Assembly: GCA_903832055.1 (NCBI GenBank)
Contig: CAILAC010000002.1
Coordinates: forward strand, 310,001 to 374,000
DNA: 64,000 bases
Direction of reading: 5' to 3'
Origin: an uncultured Acidobacteriota bacterium
GTDB lineage: Bacteria; Acidobacteriota; Terriglobia; Terriglobales; Acidobacteriaceae
A program made the position numbers and the translations under genes. The notes under the pieces were generated by a model that did no database searches, was not told the DNA's origin, and saw only the letters and a program-made list of their open reading frames with translations. This document shows, piece by piece, positions 23,733 to 32,612 of this stretch. Numbering within the stretch: position 1 is the stretch's first letter; each line of letters begins with the position of its first letter.

Positions 23733-25742
23733 ATGACTTCCCCTTGGTTTGGTGAAAATTTGCGATTCCCTTCCCTGCTGATGGCGGGGTTGTTGCTGTT
23801 GCCGGCGGGGCTGGTGGCGCAGTCGGCGAACTCTGCTAACCGGCTGGCGGTGCAGGGATATGTGATTGACGCGGAGCTGGACCCGGCTGCTCATCACCTT
23901 TCAGCAACGACGACGGTGACGTTTACTGCGCCTGAGAGCGCGGATGTGGTGAATTTTGGGTTTCATCCGGCGCTGAAGCTGACGAAGATTACCGACGATG
24001 CGGGGAAGTTGCTGACGGGGGACCGGTCGGCGGATGGCGCGATCAGGGTTGCTCCAGTCACGCCGTTTGTGAAGGGGCAGCCGGTGCACTGGACCTTTGT
24101 GTACCAGGGCACGATCACGGGGAATGAAGACGGGCCGGAAGAGGGGCTGAAGCTGGCGGCGATTGGGGAGCCGATCAGCTATCTGCTGTATCCGGGGCGG
24201 TGGTTTCCGATGACCGGGTACCTGACGAACCGGTTTACGGCGGAGATGCATATTCGCGTGCCGCAGGGTTTAAGGGTGCTAGCTAGCGGGGCGCAGGGGG
24301 GTGGAGTGCCAGCGACGCTGGCGAACGGGAAACCGGCAGACCAGTTCAACTTTAGCTGGATGAAGCCTGGGTTTCCGGGGACGGTGATTGCGGGGCGGTT
24401 TGTGGCTCCGCTGGCGGTGACCGGGGGCGGCGCGAACATTCACGTGTATCTGACGGTGACCCATCAGCAATCGATTGGAGATCTGGGGGATACGGCGGCG
24501 AAGGAGTTTGAGTTTTTCACGAGCACGTTTGGCGGGGCTGAGAGCGGTCGGCTGAATGTGGTGGAGCTGCCGGATGATACGCTGCCGGCGGTGTGGGCTC
24601 CGGAGCTGGCGGCGATTTCAGGTTCGCGGACGGGAGACAAGTCGGGAATACGGCTGCTGGCGAATACGATTGCGCACCAGTGGTGGGGCTCTGAGGTGAG
24701 CCCGCAGACGCTGAACGACGCGTGGATTACGAACGGCATGGCGCGCTATGGCGAGCTGATGTACCTGGAGGAAGAGAACGGCAAGACGGCGATGAAGAAC
24801 GCGATCCAGGATGTTTCGGCAGGCGCGCTGGCGTATGACACGACGCCCTTGTCGAGCGCGGGGCGGCTGAGTGCGTTTTCGCCGCAGTTCCAGTCGATGA
24901 CGCTGGAGAAGGGCTCAATGGTCTTTCACATGCTGCGCTGGGAGTTGGGGGATGAGCTCTTCAAGAAGGTATTACAGGGCGCGCTGAGCCAGTATACGGA
25001 CAAGGGAATTCGATCAACCGACTTTGAGAAGGTGGCGGAGGGGCAGAGCCAGCAGGAGTTGACTCCGTTTTTTGCGCAATGGGTGGATGGCACGGGAGCG
25101 CCGGTATTTGTGAATAAGTATGCGGTGTACCGGCTGGGGAACAACAAGGGGTTCAGGACGATTGGTGAAGTGCAGCAGGATCTGGACTTGTTCAGGATGC
25201 CGGTGGAATTGAAGGTAGAGACGGACGGCAAGACGGAGATGAAGAGGGTCGATGTGGTGGGCTCGAATTCGCAGTTTATTGTTGACACGTTTGGGCGGCC
25301 AAGGCGTATTTCGATTGATCCGGACAACTGGGTACTGAAGTCTACGCCGGATCTGCTGGTGCGGGTGGCGATTTTGAAGGGCCAGCAGTTGGTGGCGCAA
25401 GGGGATTTGGCGGGGGCGCTGGGCGAGTTTCAAAAGGCGCTGGACGCGAATTCGCAGAGCTCGCTGGCGAGCTACCGCATCGGCGAGGTGCTGTTTAACC
25501 AGCGCAATTATCAGGCGAGCGCGAATGCTTACCGGGATGCATTGCGGGGGGATGGCGACCCGCGATGGACGGAGGTCTGGAGTCACATTCAACTGGGGAA
25601 GATTTTTGATGTGACGGGGCAGCGGGACCGGGCGGTGAATGAATATCGTCAGGCGGTGCAGACCAACGACAACACGCAGGGCGCGGTGAACGAGGCCCGG
25701 CAGTACCTGCAGAAGCCTTATCAGAAGCCCGAGAACGAGTAG
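23733..25742 (+). CDS. M1-peptidase homologue without zinc site, with C-terminal TPR
   Basis: A 669-residue secreted protein (LLMAGLLLLPAGLVAQS signal). Residues 40-210 resemble the M1 N-terminal beta domain (YVIDAELDPAAHHLSATTTV). The gluzincin helix reads ANTIAHQWWGSEV near residue 310, where active M1 enzymes have HExxHQWWG: the first His is Asn and the catalytic Glu is Thr. The downstream NEGFA ligand motif reads TNGMA, so that Glu is lost too, and no GAMEN-like motif is seen. A TPR region lies near residues 545-660 (ALGEFQKALDANSQSSLASYRIGEVLF). I infer a non-catalytic binding or scaffold protein. No operon partner. Confidence 0.8.
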   Translation: MTSPWFGENLRFPSLLMAGLLLLPAGLVAQSANSANRLAVQGYVIDAELDPAAHHLSATTTVTFTAPESADVVNFGFHPALKLTKITDDAGKLLTGDRSADGAIRVAPVTPFVKGQPVHWTFVYQGTITGNEDGPEEGLKLAAIGEPISYLLYPGRWFPMTGYLTNRFTAEMHIRVPQGLRVLASGAQGGGVPATLANGKPADQFNFSWMKPGFPGTVIAGRFVAPLAVTGGGANIHVYLTVTHQQSIGDLGDTAAKEFEFFTSTFGGAESGRLNVVELPDDTLPAVWAPELAAISGSRTGDKSGIRLLANTIAHQWWGSEVSPQTLNDAWITNGMARYGELMYLEEENGKTAMKNAIQDVSAGALAYDTTPLSSAGRLSAFSPQFQSMTLEKGSMVFHMLRWELGDELFKKVLQGALSQYTDKGIRSTDFEKVAEGQSQQELTPFFAQWVDGTGAPVFVNKYAVYRLGNNKGFRTIGEVQQDLDLFRMPVELKVETDGKTEMKRVDVVGSNSQFIVDTFGRPRRISIDPDNWVLKSTPDLLVRVAILKGQQLVAQGDLAGALGEFQKALDANSQSSLASYRIGEVLFNQRNYQASANAYRDALRGDGDPRWTEVWSHIQLGKIFDVTGQRDRAVNEYRQAVQTNDNTQGAVNEARQYLQKPYQKPENE

Positions 25743-26061
25743 AGAGACAGGGACGAGGGACGAGCAACAGGGGACGGTGCCGATTGGCGCCGTTCCCTTT
25801 TTTCCTTTTTGGAACATCTTGGTTTGACAAGCCTGATTTGTTGAAGCAGCAGGTGGGTTTGGCCGATGGGTTGGTTGATGGATTAGAGACCCGCACCGGA
25901 TGAGGGTGGGGTTGAGGATTCGTACAGGGGGCTGAGGGGATTTCCCCGAGGGCTGCGCAGTTCCCACCAGAAGCGGATAGATTTGCCAGCGGTCGGGAAG
26001 ATAGCTGGGGTCTTGCCGCTCTTCCCCACCCTAATTGAAAAGTGAATGAGGACAGACGCTG
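25743..26061. other. Intergenic region with terminator
   Basis: No gene seen. It holds the terminator at 25771-25810 and the upstream region of the sedolisin frame. Confidence 0.5.
25771..25810 (+). terminator. Rho-independent terminator after the pseudo-M1 gene
   Basis: GGGACGGTGCC and GGCGCCGTTCCC form an imperfect GC-rich stem, followed directly by CTTTTTTCCTTTTT. Confidence 0.7.
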
Positions 26062-27369
26062 ATGCTCACCCTGAAAAAACTCCTGACTGCTTCGCGGGCC
26101 GTGAACGGCCTTGCGGTTGTGTTGATTGCAATGACGAGTTTACCTGTGGTGAAGGCCCAGGCCGGGTCTGAGTTGCGGGCGGGCCCCCAACCCCTGGTAA
26201 AGGGTGTTGTGGACGATGCGCAGCGGGTCACGCTGGCAGGCAATGTTCATCCGATGGCGCGGCCGAAGTATGACGTGGGCCGCGTAGAGGATGGGTTTGC
26301 GGCGAACCGGCTTTTGCTTGTGCTGAAGCGAAGTGGGGCGCAGGAGCAGGCGTTGGCGCAGTTCCTCGAGGAAGCACATACGGCAGGGACGGCGGAGTAC
26401 CACAAGTGGCTGACTCCGGCGGAATTTGGCAAGCGGTTTGGGGCGGCGGACTCGGACATTGCCGCGGCGACGGCGTGGCTGGAGGGGCATGGCTTCTCGG
26501 TGAACAAGGTGCATCCGGGGCGGACTGCAATTGAGTTTTCAGGCAATGCGGCGCAGGTGAAGGCGGCTTTTCACACGGAGATTCACCGCTATTTGATCAA
26601 GGGCGAGACGTATTACGCGAATGCAACTGATCCGCAGATTCCGGCGGCCTTGGCGGGTCTGGTGGCGGGGGTTTCGCCGCTGCACAGCTTTCACGCGCAG
26701 CCGATGGTCAAGGTGGCGGGGCGGGCCAATTACAACCCGAAGACTCATGTGTCGAAGCCGGAGTGGACGTATCCAAATGGCGGGGGGTATATCAGCTTCC
26801 AACTGGGGCCGCAGGATTTTGCGTTGCAGTACGACATCAATTCTGTGTATGCGGCGGGGACCAAGGGGGCGGGACAGAGCATTGGCATTTTGAGTGTCTC
26901 GAATATTGACCTGAACCTGGTGGCGGCTTACCAGACGCTTTTTGGTTTGCCAGCGAATGTGCCGACGGTAGTCATTGACGGCAACGATCCGGGCGAGAAC
27001 AACGCGGCCACGGAGGCGTACCTGGATGTGGAGGAGTCGGGAGCGATTGCTCCGGCGGCGAAGGTAGTGCTGTATGCCTCGGACGGGTCGGTGTTGACTG
27101 ATCCGCTGCTGACGTCGGGACTGCGGGCACTGGACGACAATCAGGTGGGTGTGATCAGCATGAGCTATGGCGAGTGCGAAGCCAGCCTGGGGGCGTCGGG
27201 CAACCGCCAATGGCTGCAACTTTGGCAGGAAGCGGCAGCGCAGGGGATTACGGGGTTTGTGTCTTCGGGCGACGGCGGTTCGGCAGGCTGCGACAACTTT
27301 GACACAGAGGCAGCGGCGGTCAGTGGTCTGGCGGTCAACGGGATGGGATCGACGCCATACAACGTATAG
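26062..27369 (+). CDS. Sedolisin (S53) peptidase, N-terminal part, ended by an in-frame TAG
   Basis: 435 residues: signal peptide (GLAVVLIAMTSLPVVKAQA), a pro-kumamolisin activation domain (EYHKWLTPAEFGKRFGAAD ... VKAAFHTEIHRYLI), and the first half of the S53 catalytic domain with GQSIGILSVSN, the Glu/Asp pair in ATEAYLDVEES, VISMSYGECE and FVSSGDGGSAGCDNF. It stops at TAG (27367-27369) within STPYNV-stop-VGGTDF, where intact sedolisins read straight through. The frame continues unbroken in the next 796 codons, which hold the catalytic serine. So this is a nonsense-interrupted gene, a readthrough case or a sequencing error; by itself this half cannot be active. Confidence 0.85.
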   Translation: MLTLKKLLTASRAVNGLAVVLIAMTSLPVVKAQAGSELRAGPQPLVKGVVDDAQRVTLAGNVHPMARPKYDVGRVEDGFAANRLLLVLKRSGAQEQALAQFLEEAHTAGTAEYHKWLTPAEFGKRFGAADSDIAAATAWLEGHGFSVNKVHPGRTAIEFSGNAAQVKAAFHTEIHRYLIKGETYYANATDPQIPAALAGLVAGVSPLHSFHAQPMVKVAGRANYNPKTHVSKPEWTYPNGGGYISFQLGPQDFALQYDINSVYAAGTKGAGQSIGILSVSNIDLNLVAAYQTLFGLPANVPTVVIDGNDPGENNAATEAYLDVEESGAIAPAAKVVLYASDGSVLTDPLLTSGLRALDDNQVGVISMSYGECEASLGASGNRQWLQLWQEAAAQGITGFVSSGDGGSAGCDNFDTEAAAVSGLAVNGMGSTPYNV

Positions 27370-29760
27370 GTGGGCGGAACGGACTTTTACTACAGCAACT
27401 ACGCGGTTGGTGGAAGTGCGCTGAATACCCAGATACAGAGTTATTGGAGCTATACGTCGAGCACGACGCCGGCGCTTTCGCTATTGCAGGTGGCGCCTGA
27501 GCAGCCGTGGAACAACGCGCTGGGGTTGAATGCGACGACGGGCGGGGTGTTTAATCCACAGTACTCGAGCATTGTGGCGGGGAGTGGAGGCTCGAGCAGT
27601 GCAGCAGTTTATCCGCTGTCGGGTCCGGCGACAGGATACCCCAAACCGGCATGGCAAAAAGGGGCCGGAGTTCCGGCGGATGGGGTGCGCGATTTGCCTG
27701 ACGTGTCACTGTTTGCCGCGAATGGGCCGAACTTTATCTATTACCCGATCTGCGCCAACCAGGGGGATTGCGTGAATACGCGGCCGGGAACGGGGGCGGT
27801 GTATATCACGAGTGTTGGGGGCACTTCTGCATCGTCGCCGGCAATGGCGGGAATACAGGCGCTGATCAACCAGGCGACGGGCAGCTGGCAGGGGCAGGCA
27901 GATTTTGTGTATTACGCGCTGGCCAACAAGACGCTGACGGCGAAACCTTTTCGCGACATAACGGTGGGAAGCAACCAGGTGCCGTGTGTGCAGGGATCGC
28001 CGAACTGCGTGCTGGCGACGACGGGGCCGGGAAAGGGCTACTACGTCGAGAGCGGGTATACGTCGACAGCGGGGTATGACCGGGCGACGGGGCTGGGCAG
28101 CGTGGACGTTGCGAATCTGATCAAGAACTGGTCGATGGCGACCTTCAAGCCGACGACGACTACGTTGGCGATTACGCCGACGAGCTTTGCCCACGGCACC
28201 ACGGTTTCAGCGACGACGACCGTTGCGCCGAAGACGGGGACGGGAACGCCGACGGGCGCAGTGGGGCTGGAGGGCAACGATGCGCAGGACTATGGCAACG
28301 TGATTCAAGTGCTGACGCTGGCGGGCGGCACGGTGACTTCTTCGCTGAACAACCTGCCGGGGGGCACCTATCAGGTCGTAGGCAAATACACGGGCGATGG
28401 CACGTTTGGCGCGAGTACTTCAGCGCCGGTGACGGTGACGGTGACGCCGGAGGCCGATACCCTGATGACGTCGGGATGGGTGCTGAATCCGATGGACTAC
28501 AACCTGTATCCGCTGGTGGCGGGAATGGCGATTCCGTATGGTTCGCAGGTGTATCTTGATGCTGGATTGCAGGGCGTGAATGAGGCGGGTTCGACGCTGA
28601 AGGGACCAAGGCCGGCGACCGGTGCTGTGACTTTCAAGGACACTGTGGGGACGGCGAGCAAGACTTCACTGGTTGCGCTGAATAGTCAGGGTCTGGCGGA
28701 GTGGGCACCGACTTCGCTGGCGATAGGCAGCCACGCGGTGAGTGCGGCGTATGGCGGCGACGCGAGTTACGCGGCGGCGACAGCACCTTCGGCGGCGAGC
28801 TTGAACGTCTTCAAAGGGAATACAAGTATGTATGTGCTTCCTTATGAGACGACGGTAAAGGCGGGGAGCAATGTGACGGTGAATGTGGAGATGAATCCTG
28901 CGTTCACGCCGATTGTGGGCAGTCTGCCGACGGGTGTAGTGACGGTGAATCTGGGCGGTATGACGAAGACGGCGACACTGACGGCATGGGGCGTGAAGCG
29001 CGACTCGATCCAGAATGCGGTGGTGACGTTTACCAACGTGCCTGCGGGGATACTGCCGTTGACGGCGAGTTATGCGGGGGACGCGAACTGGTATGGGACG
29101 GCGGCAACATATGGGTCAGTGAATTCGCTGGCGACTTTGCCTGCGCCGCAGGTGACGCTGACGGCGACGACGACCACATATCTGCCTAACCAATTGGTGC
29201 AGATGACGGGTAAGGTGATTGTGCCTTCAGGTCAGCCGCTGCCGACGGGCTTCTTGTACTTTGAGTGGCGCGATAATCAGGGTTATTACTATTACTACTA
29301 CTACACGCTGCAACCGGGAGCGGGGTACTCCTACTGGAACCTGACCTTCCCGGCGCACCTGCTGGGGGATGGAGTGAACCAGTTTGTGGCGACATTCAAG
29401 GGAGATGCGAATTACTCGGCGCAGTCGAGTTTGCCGTTGGCGATTACGCTGAATGGGTCGGATTTCTCGCTGACAACGACAACGCAGCAGGTGCCGGTGG
29501 CGATTGGCGGAACGGGAGCGGGCTCGGTGATGGTTTCTCCGCTGAGGGGTTTCACGGGGACGGTCGCGGTGACATGCATGGCTCCGACGGGGATCACCTG
29601 CACGCCGACCACCGCTTCGCCGACGGTTGGCGCGGGGGTTACGGACGTGATCACGCTGAAGGCTGCGAGCACGGTGAAGGCGGGGTTCTACCCGGCGGTG
29701 GTGACGGCGACCGGGCAGGGGCATGTGCATACGGCGGAGATCCTGGTGGCGGTGCACTAA
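27370..29760 (+). CDS. Sedolisin C-terminal part with catalytic Ser and Ig-like repeats
   Basis: In the same frame as the preceding gene and directly after its TAG. It opens (GTG) with VGGTDFYYSN and has the S53 serine motif SVGGTSASSPAMAGIQALI and the calcium-site region KPFRDITVGSNQVPC ... GYDRATGLGSVDVANLI. After about residue 260 come Ig-like repeats of the bacterial type (TTTLAITPTSFAHGTTVS, GGTYQVVGKYTGDGTFGAS, GSHAVSAAYGGDASYAAAT, LPLTASYAGDANWYG, VNQFVATFKGDANYSA), then a final domain (GFTGTVAVTCMAPTGITCTP). The Ig repeats probably act as spacers or binding modules outside the cell. A run of seven Tyr near residue 640 is unusual. Confidence 0.82.
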   Translation: MGGTDFYYSNYAVGGSALNTQIQSYWSYTSSTTPALSLLQVAPEQPWNNALGLNATTGGVFNPQYSSIVAGSGGSSSAAVYPLSGPATGYPKPAWQKGAGVPADGVRDLPDVSLFAANGPNFIYYPICANQGDCVNTRPGTGAVYITSVGGTSASSPAMAGIQALINQATGSWQGQADFVYYALANKTLTAKPFRDITVGSNQVPCVQGSPNCVLATTGPGKGYYVESGYTSTAGYDRATGLGSVDVANLIKNWSMATFKPTTTTLAITPTSFAHGTTVSATTTVAPKTGTGTPTGAVGLEGNDAQDYGNVIQVLTLAGGTVTSSLNNLPGGTYQVVGKYTGDGTFGASTSAPVTVTVTPEADTLMTSGWVLNPMDYNLYPLVAGMAIPYGSQVYLDAGLQGVNEAGSTLKGPRPATGAVTFKDTVGTASKTSLVALNSQGLAEWAPTSLAIGSHAVSAAYGGDASYAAATAPSAASLNVFKGNTSMYVLPYETTVKAGSNVTVNVEMNPAFTPIVGSLPTGVVTVNLGGMTKTATLTAWGVKRDSIQNAVVTFTNVPAGILPLTASYAGDANWYGTAATYGSVNSLATLPAPQVTLTATTTTYLPNQLVQMTGKVIVPSGQPLPTGFLYFEWRDNQGYYYYYYYTLQPGAGYSYWNLTFPAHLLGDGVNQFVATFKGDANYSAQSSLPLAITLNGSDFSLTTTTQQVPVAIGGTGAGSVMVSPLRGFTGTVAVTCMAPTGITCTPTTASPTVGAGVTDVITLKAASTVKAGFYPAVVTATGQGHVHTAEILVAVH

Positions 29761-29782
29761 CGCTTCATGAGCCTGAATGGGC

Positions 29783-29820
29783 GAGGGCCACTCCGCACGC
29801 GCGGGGTGGCTCTTTGCTTT
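29783..29820 (+). terminator. Terminator after the sedolisin frame
   Basis: GAGGGCCACTCCGC and GCGGGGTGGCTC form a stem with two imperfect pairs around ACGC, followed by TTTGCTTTT, 22 bases after the stop. Confidence 0.7.
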
Positions 29821-29969
29821 TGGGACGGGGTGTGGGAGGGGAGGCAGGTGCCGGGATAGACTGAAGTTTTGGCCGGGAGGGCGGGGAGATCGGCGAGGAT
29901 TTTCACAATTCATCATGGGCGCATGGGCTGGAGGGAACGCTGGAGCGGCCGGACTGGCCTGCGCTGACG

Positions 29970-31064
29970 TTGGCGGAGATGGACGCGGTAGTGCGGCGGT
30001 ATGGGGGACTGGGAGGGGCAGAGGAGCTGCTGTCGCGGAGCCCGCGGCCTTTTTCTGCGGCGAGCCTGGTGGCTACAGAGAGCGGCGATCGTGTGCTGGT
30101 GAAGAGACATCACAAGCTGGTGCGGGACCGGGCGGGATTGCTGGAAGAACACCGGCTGATGGCGCATCTGGCTGAGGCGAATTGGGGCGGTGGAAGACCG
30201 CTGGTCGCAGGACCGCTGGCAGCGATGGACGGACTGACGGTGGTGGAGCAGGGTGAGTGGGTGTACGAGGTGTTTGCACCGGCTGCGGGGGTGGATGTGT
30301 ATGAAGCGGCGCTCTCGTGGACTCCGTTTTTAAGCGTTGCTCATGCCCGTGTGGCCGGGCGGGCACTGGGGCGATTGCATCGGGCGGTTGCGGGCTATGA
30401 TGCGGCGGCGCGGGGGCGGCGGCAACTGGTGACGAGCTTTACAGTCTTTGCTGGAGGTGAGCCGGAGCTGGCAATGGAGGCTTATCTGGCGGGGCGGCCG
30501 CGGTTGCGGAGTTATGTGGAGGCGCGGGATTGGCGGCGGGATTTTGCCGGGCTGCTGATGCCGTTCTACGCGGAGCTGGAGCCGTGGCTTGGGGAGTTGG
30601 AGCCGCTGTGGACGCATAATGACTTTCATGCCTCGAATCTGATGTGGAGCGGAGCGGGGCCGGATGCTGATGTGACTGGCATGATTGACTTTGGGCTGGC
30701 GGACCGGACGAATGCGGTGCATGATCTGGCGACCGCGATCGAGCGCAACTGCGTGGAGTGGCTGCGGATTGGAGAGTCTGGAGTTATTCATTTAGACCAG
30801 GTGGATGCGCTGTTGGCGGGGTACGAGGACGTAAGGCCGTTGCGAGATGGCGAACGGCGGGCTCTGGTGGCGATGCTGCCGCTGGTGCATTGCGAATTTG
30901 CGCTGAGCGAGACGGATTATTTCCTCAGCGTGCTGGATTCTGAGGAAAAGGCGCGGCTGGCGTATGAGGGGTATTTTCTGGGGCATGCGGCGTGGTTTCG
31001 CGGGGCTGAGGGGCGGGGATTGCTGGAGCATTTGGGAAATTGGGCGACCGGGGTGACAGGTTGA
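29970..31064 (+). CDS. APH-family phosphotransferase (kinase-like)
   Basis: 364 residues with the aminoglycoside-phosphotransferase/choline-kinase fold: RVLVKRHHKLVRDRAGLLEEH (ATP-binding Lys region), a hinge around WVYEVFAP, catalytic THNDFHASNLMW (HxDxxxxN), and metal-binding MIDFGLADR. The substrate cannot be told; relatives phosphorylate small molecules or proteins. The frame stays open for 35 codons upstream (from 29865) and reads SSWAHGLEGTLERPDWPALT, which looks coding, but holds no ATG, GTG or TTG, so the ATG at 29970 is a fallback start. Its stop overlaps the pnuC start, indicating translational coupling. Confidence 0.8.
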   Translation: MAEMDAVVRRYGGLGGAEELLSRSPRPFSAASLVATESGDRVLVKRHHKLVRDRAGLLEEHRLMAHLAEANWGGGRPLVAGPLAAMDGLTVVEQGEWVYEVFAPAAGVDVYEAALSWTPFLSVAHARVAGRALGRLHRAVAGYDAAARGRRQLVTSFTVFAGGEPELAMEAYLAGRPRLRSYVEARDWRRDFAGLLMPFYAELEPWLGELEPLWTHNDFHASNLMWSGAGPDADVTGMIDFGLADRTNAVHDLATAIERNCVEWLRIGESGVIHLDQVDALLAGYEDVRPLRDGERRALVAMLPLVHCEFALSETDYFLSVLDSEEKARLAYEGYFLGHAAWFRGAEGRGLLEHLGNWATGVTG

Positions 31065-31657
31065 TTCCGCTCGTGACGGGTTGGTTGAGTGAACACTGGT
31101 TTGAGCTGCTGGCGGCGGCGGTGAGCGCGGTAGATGTCTGGCTGGCGACGCGGCGGAGCATGATTTCGTGGCCAGTGACGATCCTGGCGAGCTTGCTGTA
31201 TGCGGAGCAGTTTCGCGAGAGCCGATTGTATTCAGACATGTTGTTGCAGGGGATTTTTGTGTTGTTTGCCATCTACGGCTGGTGGCACTGGTGGCGGGGG
31301 TTGAAGGCCGAGGGCGCGGTGAGGGTAGTGGTGCCGGGCTGGTCTTCGCTGCTGCGAGATGTGGCGCTGGGGGCGGTGGCGAGCGTGCTGCTGGGGTACT
31401 GGATGCGGCACTTTACGGATGCTTCCCTGCCCTGGCTGGATGCGGCGCTGACGGGCGCGAGCCTGGTGGGGACGTGGTGGGGAGCGCGGAAGTACATTGC
31501 CAACTGGTGGCTTTGGATTGTGGTGGATGTGATTTATATCGGGGAGTATGTGTTCAAAGGGCTGAATTTGACGGCGGGGTTGTATGGGCTGTTTGTGGTG
31601 CTGGCAGCGCTGGGATTGCGGGATTGGCGGCGGGCGCTGGCGGGGCAGCGGGCCTGA
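31061..31657 (+). CDS. pnuC: Nicotinamide riboside/mononucleotide transporter PnuC
   Basis: From TTG 31061, overlapping the previous stop (TTGA), the product is 198 residues with about seven helices. LYSDMLLQGIFVLFAIYGWW carries the PnuC QxxY...YGWW element, and NWWLWIVVDVIYIGEYVFKG the second conserved polar-aromatic helix. PnuC carries vitamin B3 ribosides into the cell for NAD synthesis by facilitated diffusion, trapped by phosphorylation. The adjoining kinase-like gene could be the trapping kinase, but the APH fold is unlike NadR or NRK, so that is speculation. Another TTG at 31040 is possible. Confidence 0.85.
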   Translation: MIPLVTGWLSEHWFELLAAAVSAVDVWLATRRSMISWPVTILASLLYAEQFRESRLYSDMLLQGIFVLFAIYGWWHWWRGLKAEGAVRVVVPGWSSLLRDVALGAVASVLLGYWMRHFTDASLPWLDAALTGASLVGTWWGARKYIANWWLWIVVDVIYIGEYVFKGLNLTAGLYGLFVVLAALGLRDWRRALAGQRA

Positions 31658-31674
31658 CGCGGGGGACTGGGGCA

Positions 31675-32541
31675 ATGGGCGAGGCTCGGGCTAGTGTTGC
31701 GTTGTTTCCGGTGCATTTTTCGCGGACGTTTTCGCTGCAGCGGCTGGGACAGTATGACCCGACGGCAGTGATGGGGCGGGATGGGTTCTGGAAGGCCTTC
31801 TTTTATCGCGGAGAGCCGGGGGCGGTTTCGATTGTGCGGGAAGAGGGTGGGCTTGGGGTGAGGGCCTATGGGCCGTTTGCCGAGGCGCTGCTTGCGGAGG
31901 CGCTGACGGGTCTGGGGCAGGATGACTGCTATTCGTCGTTTGCGACCGAGGATACGGGGGTTTGGCGGCTGCATCGGCGGCTACCGGGGCTGCGGCTTTT
32001 GCGGGTTCCGTGGCTGTATGACGTGACGTGCTCGGCGATATTGCAGCAGCGGATTCGGACAGTGGACGCGATGCGTGACTGGCGGCGGATTGCGCAGCGG
32101 TGGGGGACGGCGTTTTCGGTGGGGGAGCTGGAGTTGCGGGCCTTTCCGGGGGCTGAGACGCTGGCGCGGGTGGCTCCGTTTGAGCTTGAGGCGCTGGGGA
32201 TTGATGCGAAACGGACGAGGACGCTGTTGAAGCTTGCGCAGGAGTCGCGGTTTTTGCCGCTGAAGACGGAGATGAGCTTTGCAGAGCTGCGGAAGCACCT
32301 GGTTAGAATTCCTGGGATTGGGCCGTGGACGACGGAGACGGTCATGGGCTACGGGGCTGGCGATGTGGATGCGGCGATTCCGGGGGACCTGCACCTGCCC
32401 CACGTGGTTTGCTATGCGCTGGCGGGGGAGCAGCCGGGGACGGATGAACGGATGCTGGAGCTTCTTGAGCCGTTTCGGGGGCACCGGTTTCGGATTATCC
32501 GGCTGCTGTATGCCTCTGGGCTGGCGGTACCTCGGGGATAG
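31675..32541 (+). CDS. HhH-GPD DNA glycosylase, AlkA-like
   Basis: From ATG 31675 the product is 288 residues. The N-terminal 90 residues resemble the AlkA beta domain. The core has VTCSAILQQRIRTVDAMRDW (helices typical of HhH-GPD enzymes), the helix-hairpin-helix LVRIPGIGPWTTETVMGYG, and the catalytic Asp region DVDAAIPGDLHLPHVV. This fits 3-methyladenine/alkylpurine excision repair. No iron-sulphur cysteines follow, which argues against MutY and Nth. The frame runs upstream across pnuC to 31168, but that is a shadow. It follows pnuC by 17 bases. Confidence 0.85.
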   Translation: MGEARASVALFPVHFSRTFSLQRLGQYDPTAVMGRDGFWKAFFYRGEPGAVSIVREEGGLGVRAYGPFAEALLAEALTGLGQDDCYSSFATEDTGVWRLHRRLPGLRLLRVPWLYDVTCSAILQQRIRTVDAMRDWRRIAQRWGTAFSVGELELRAFPGAETLARVAPFELEALGIDAKRTRTLLKLAQESRFLPLKTEMSFAELRKHLVRIPGIGPWTTETVMGYGAGDVDAAIPGDLHLPHVVCYALAGEQPGTDERMLELLEPFRGHRFRIIRLLYASGLAVPRG

Positions 32542-32612
32542 GAGTGACTGCTGCAGTAACGCGTTTGTGGTAATTTCGAGGATGGCAGACTTTGCATTGA
32601 GGGGTGTTTTCA

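Noticed and set aside
31168-31674. Upstream part of the glycosylase frame across pnuC
   Set aside because: Overlaps pnuC out of frame; AlkA-like homology starts after 31675.
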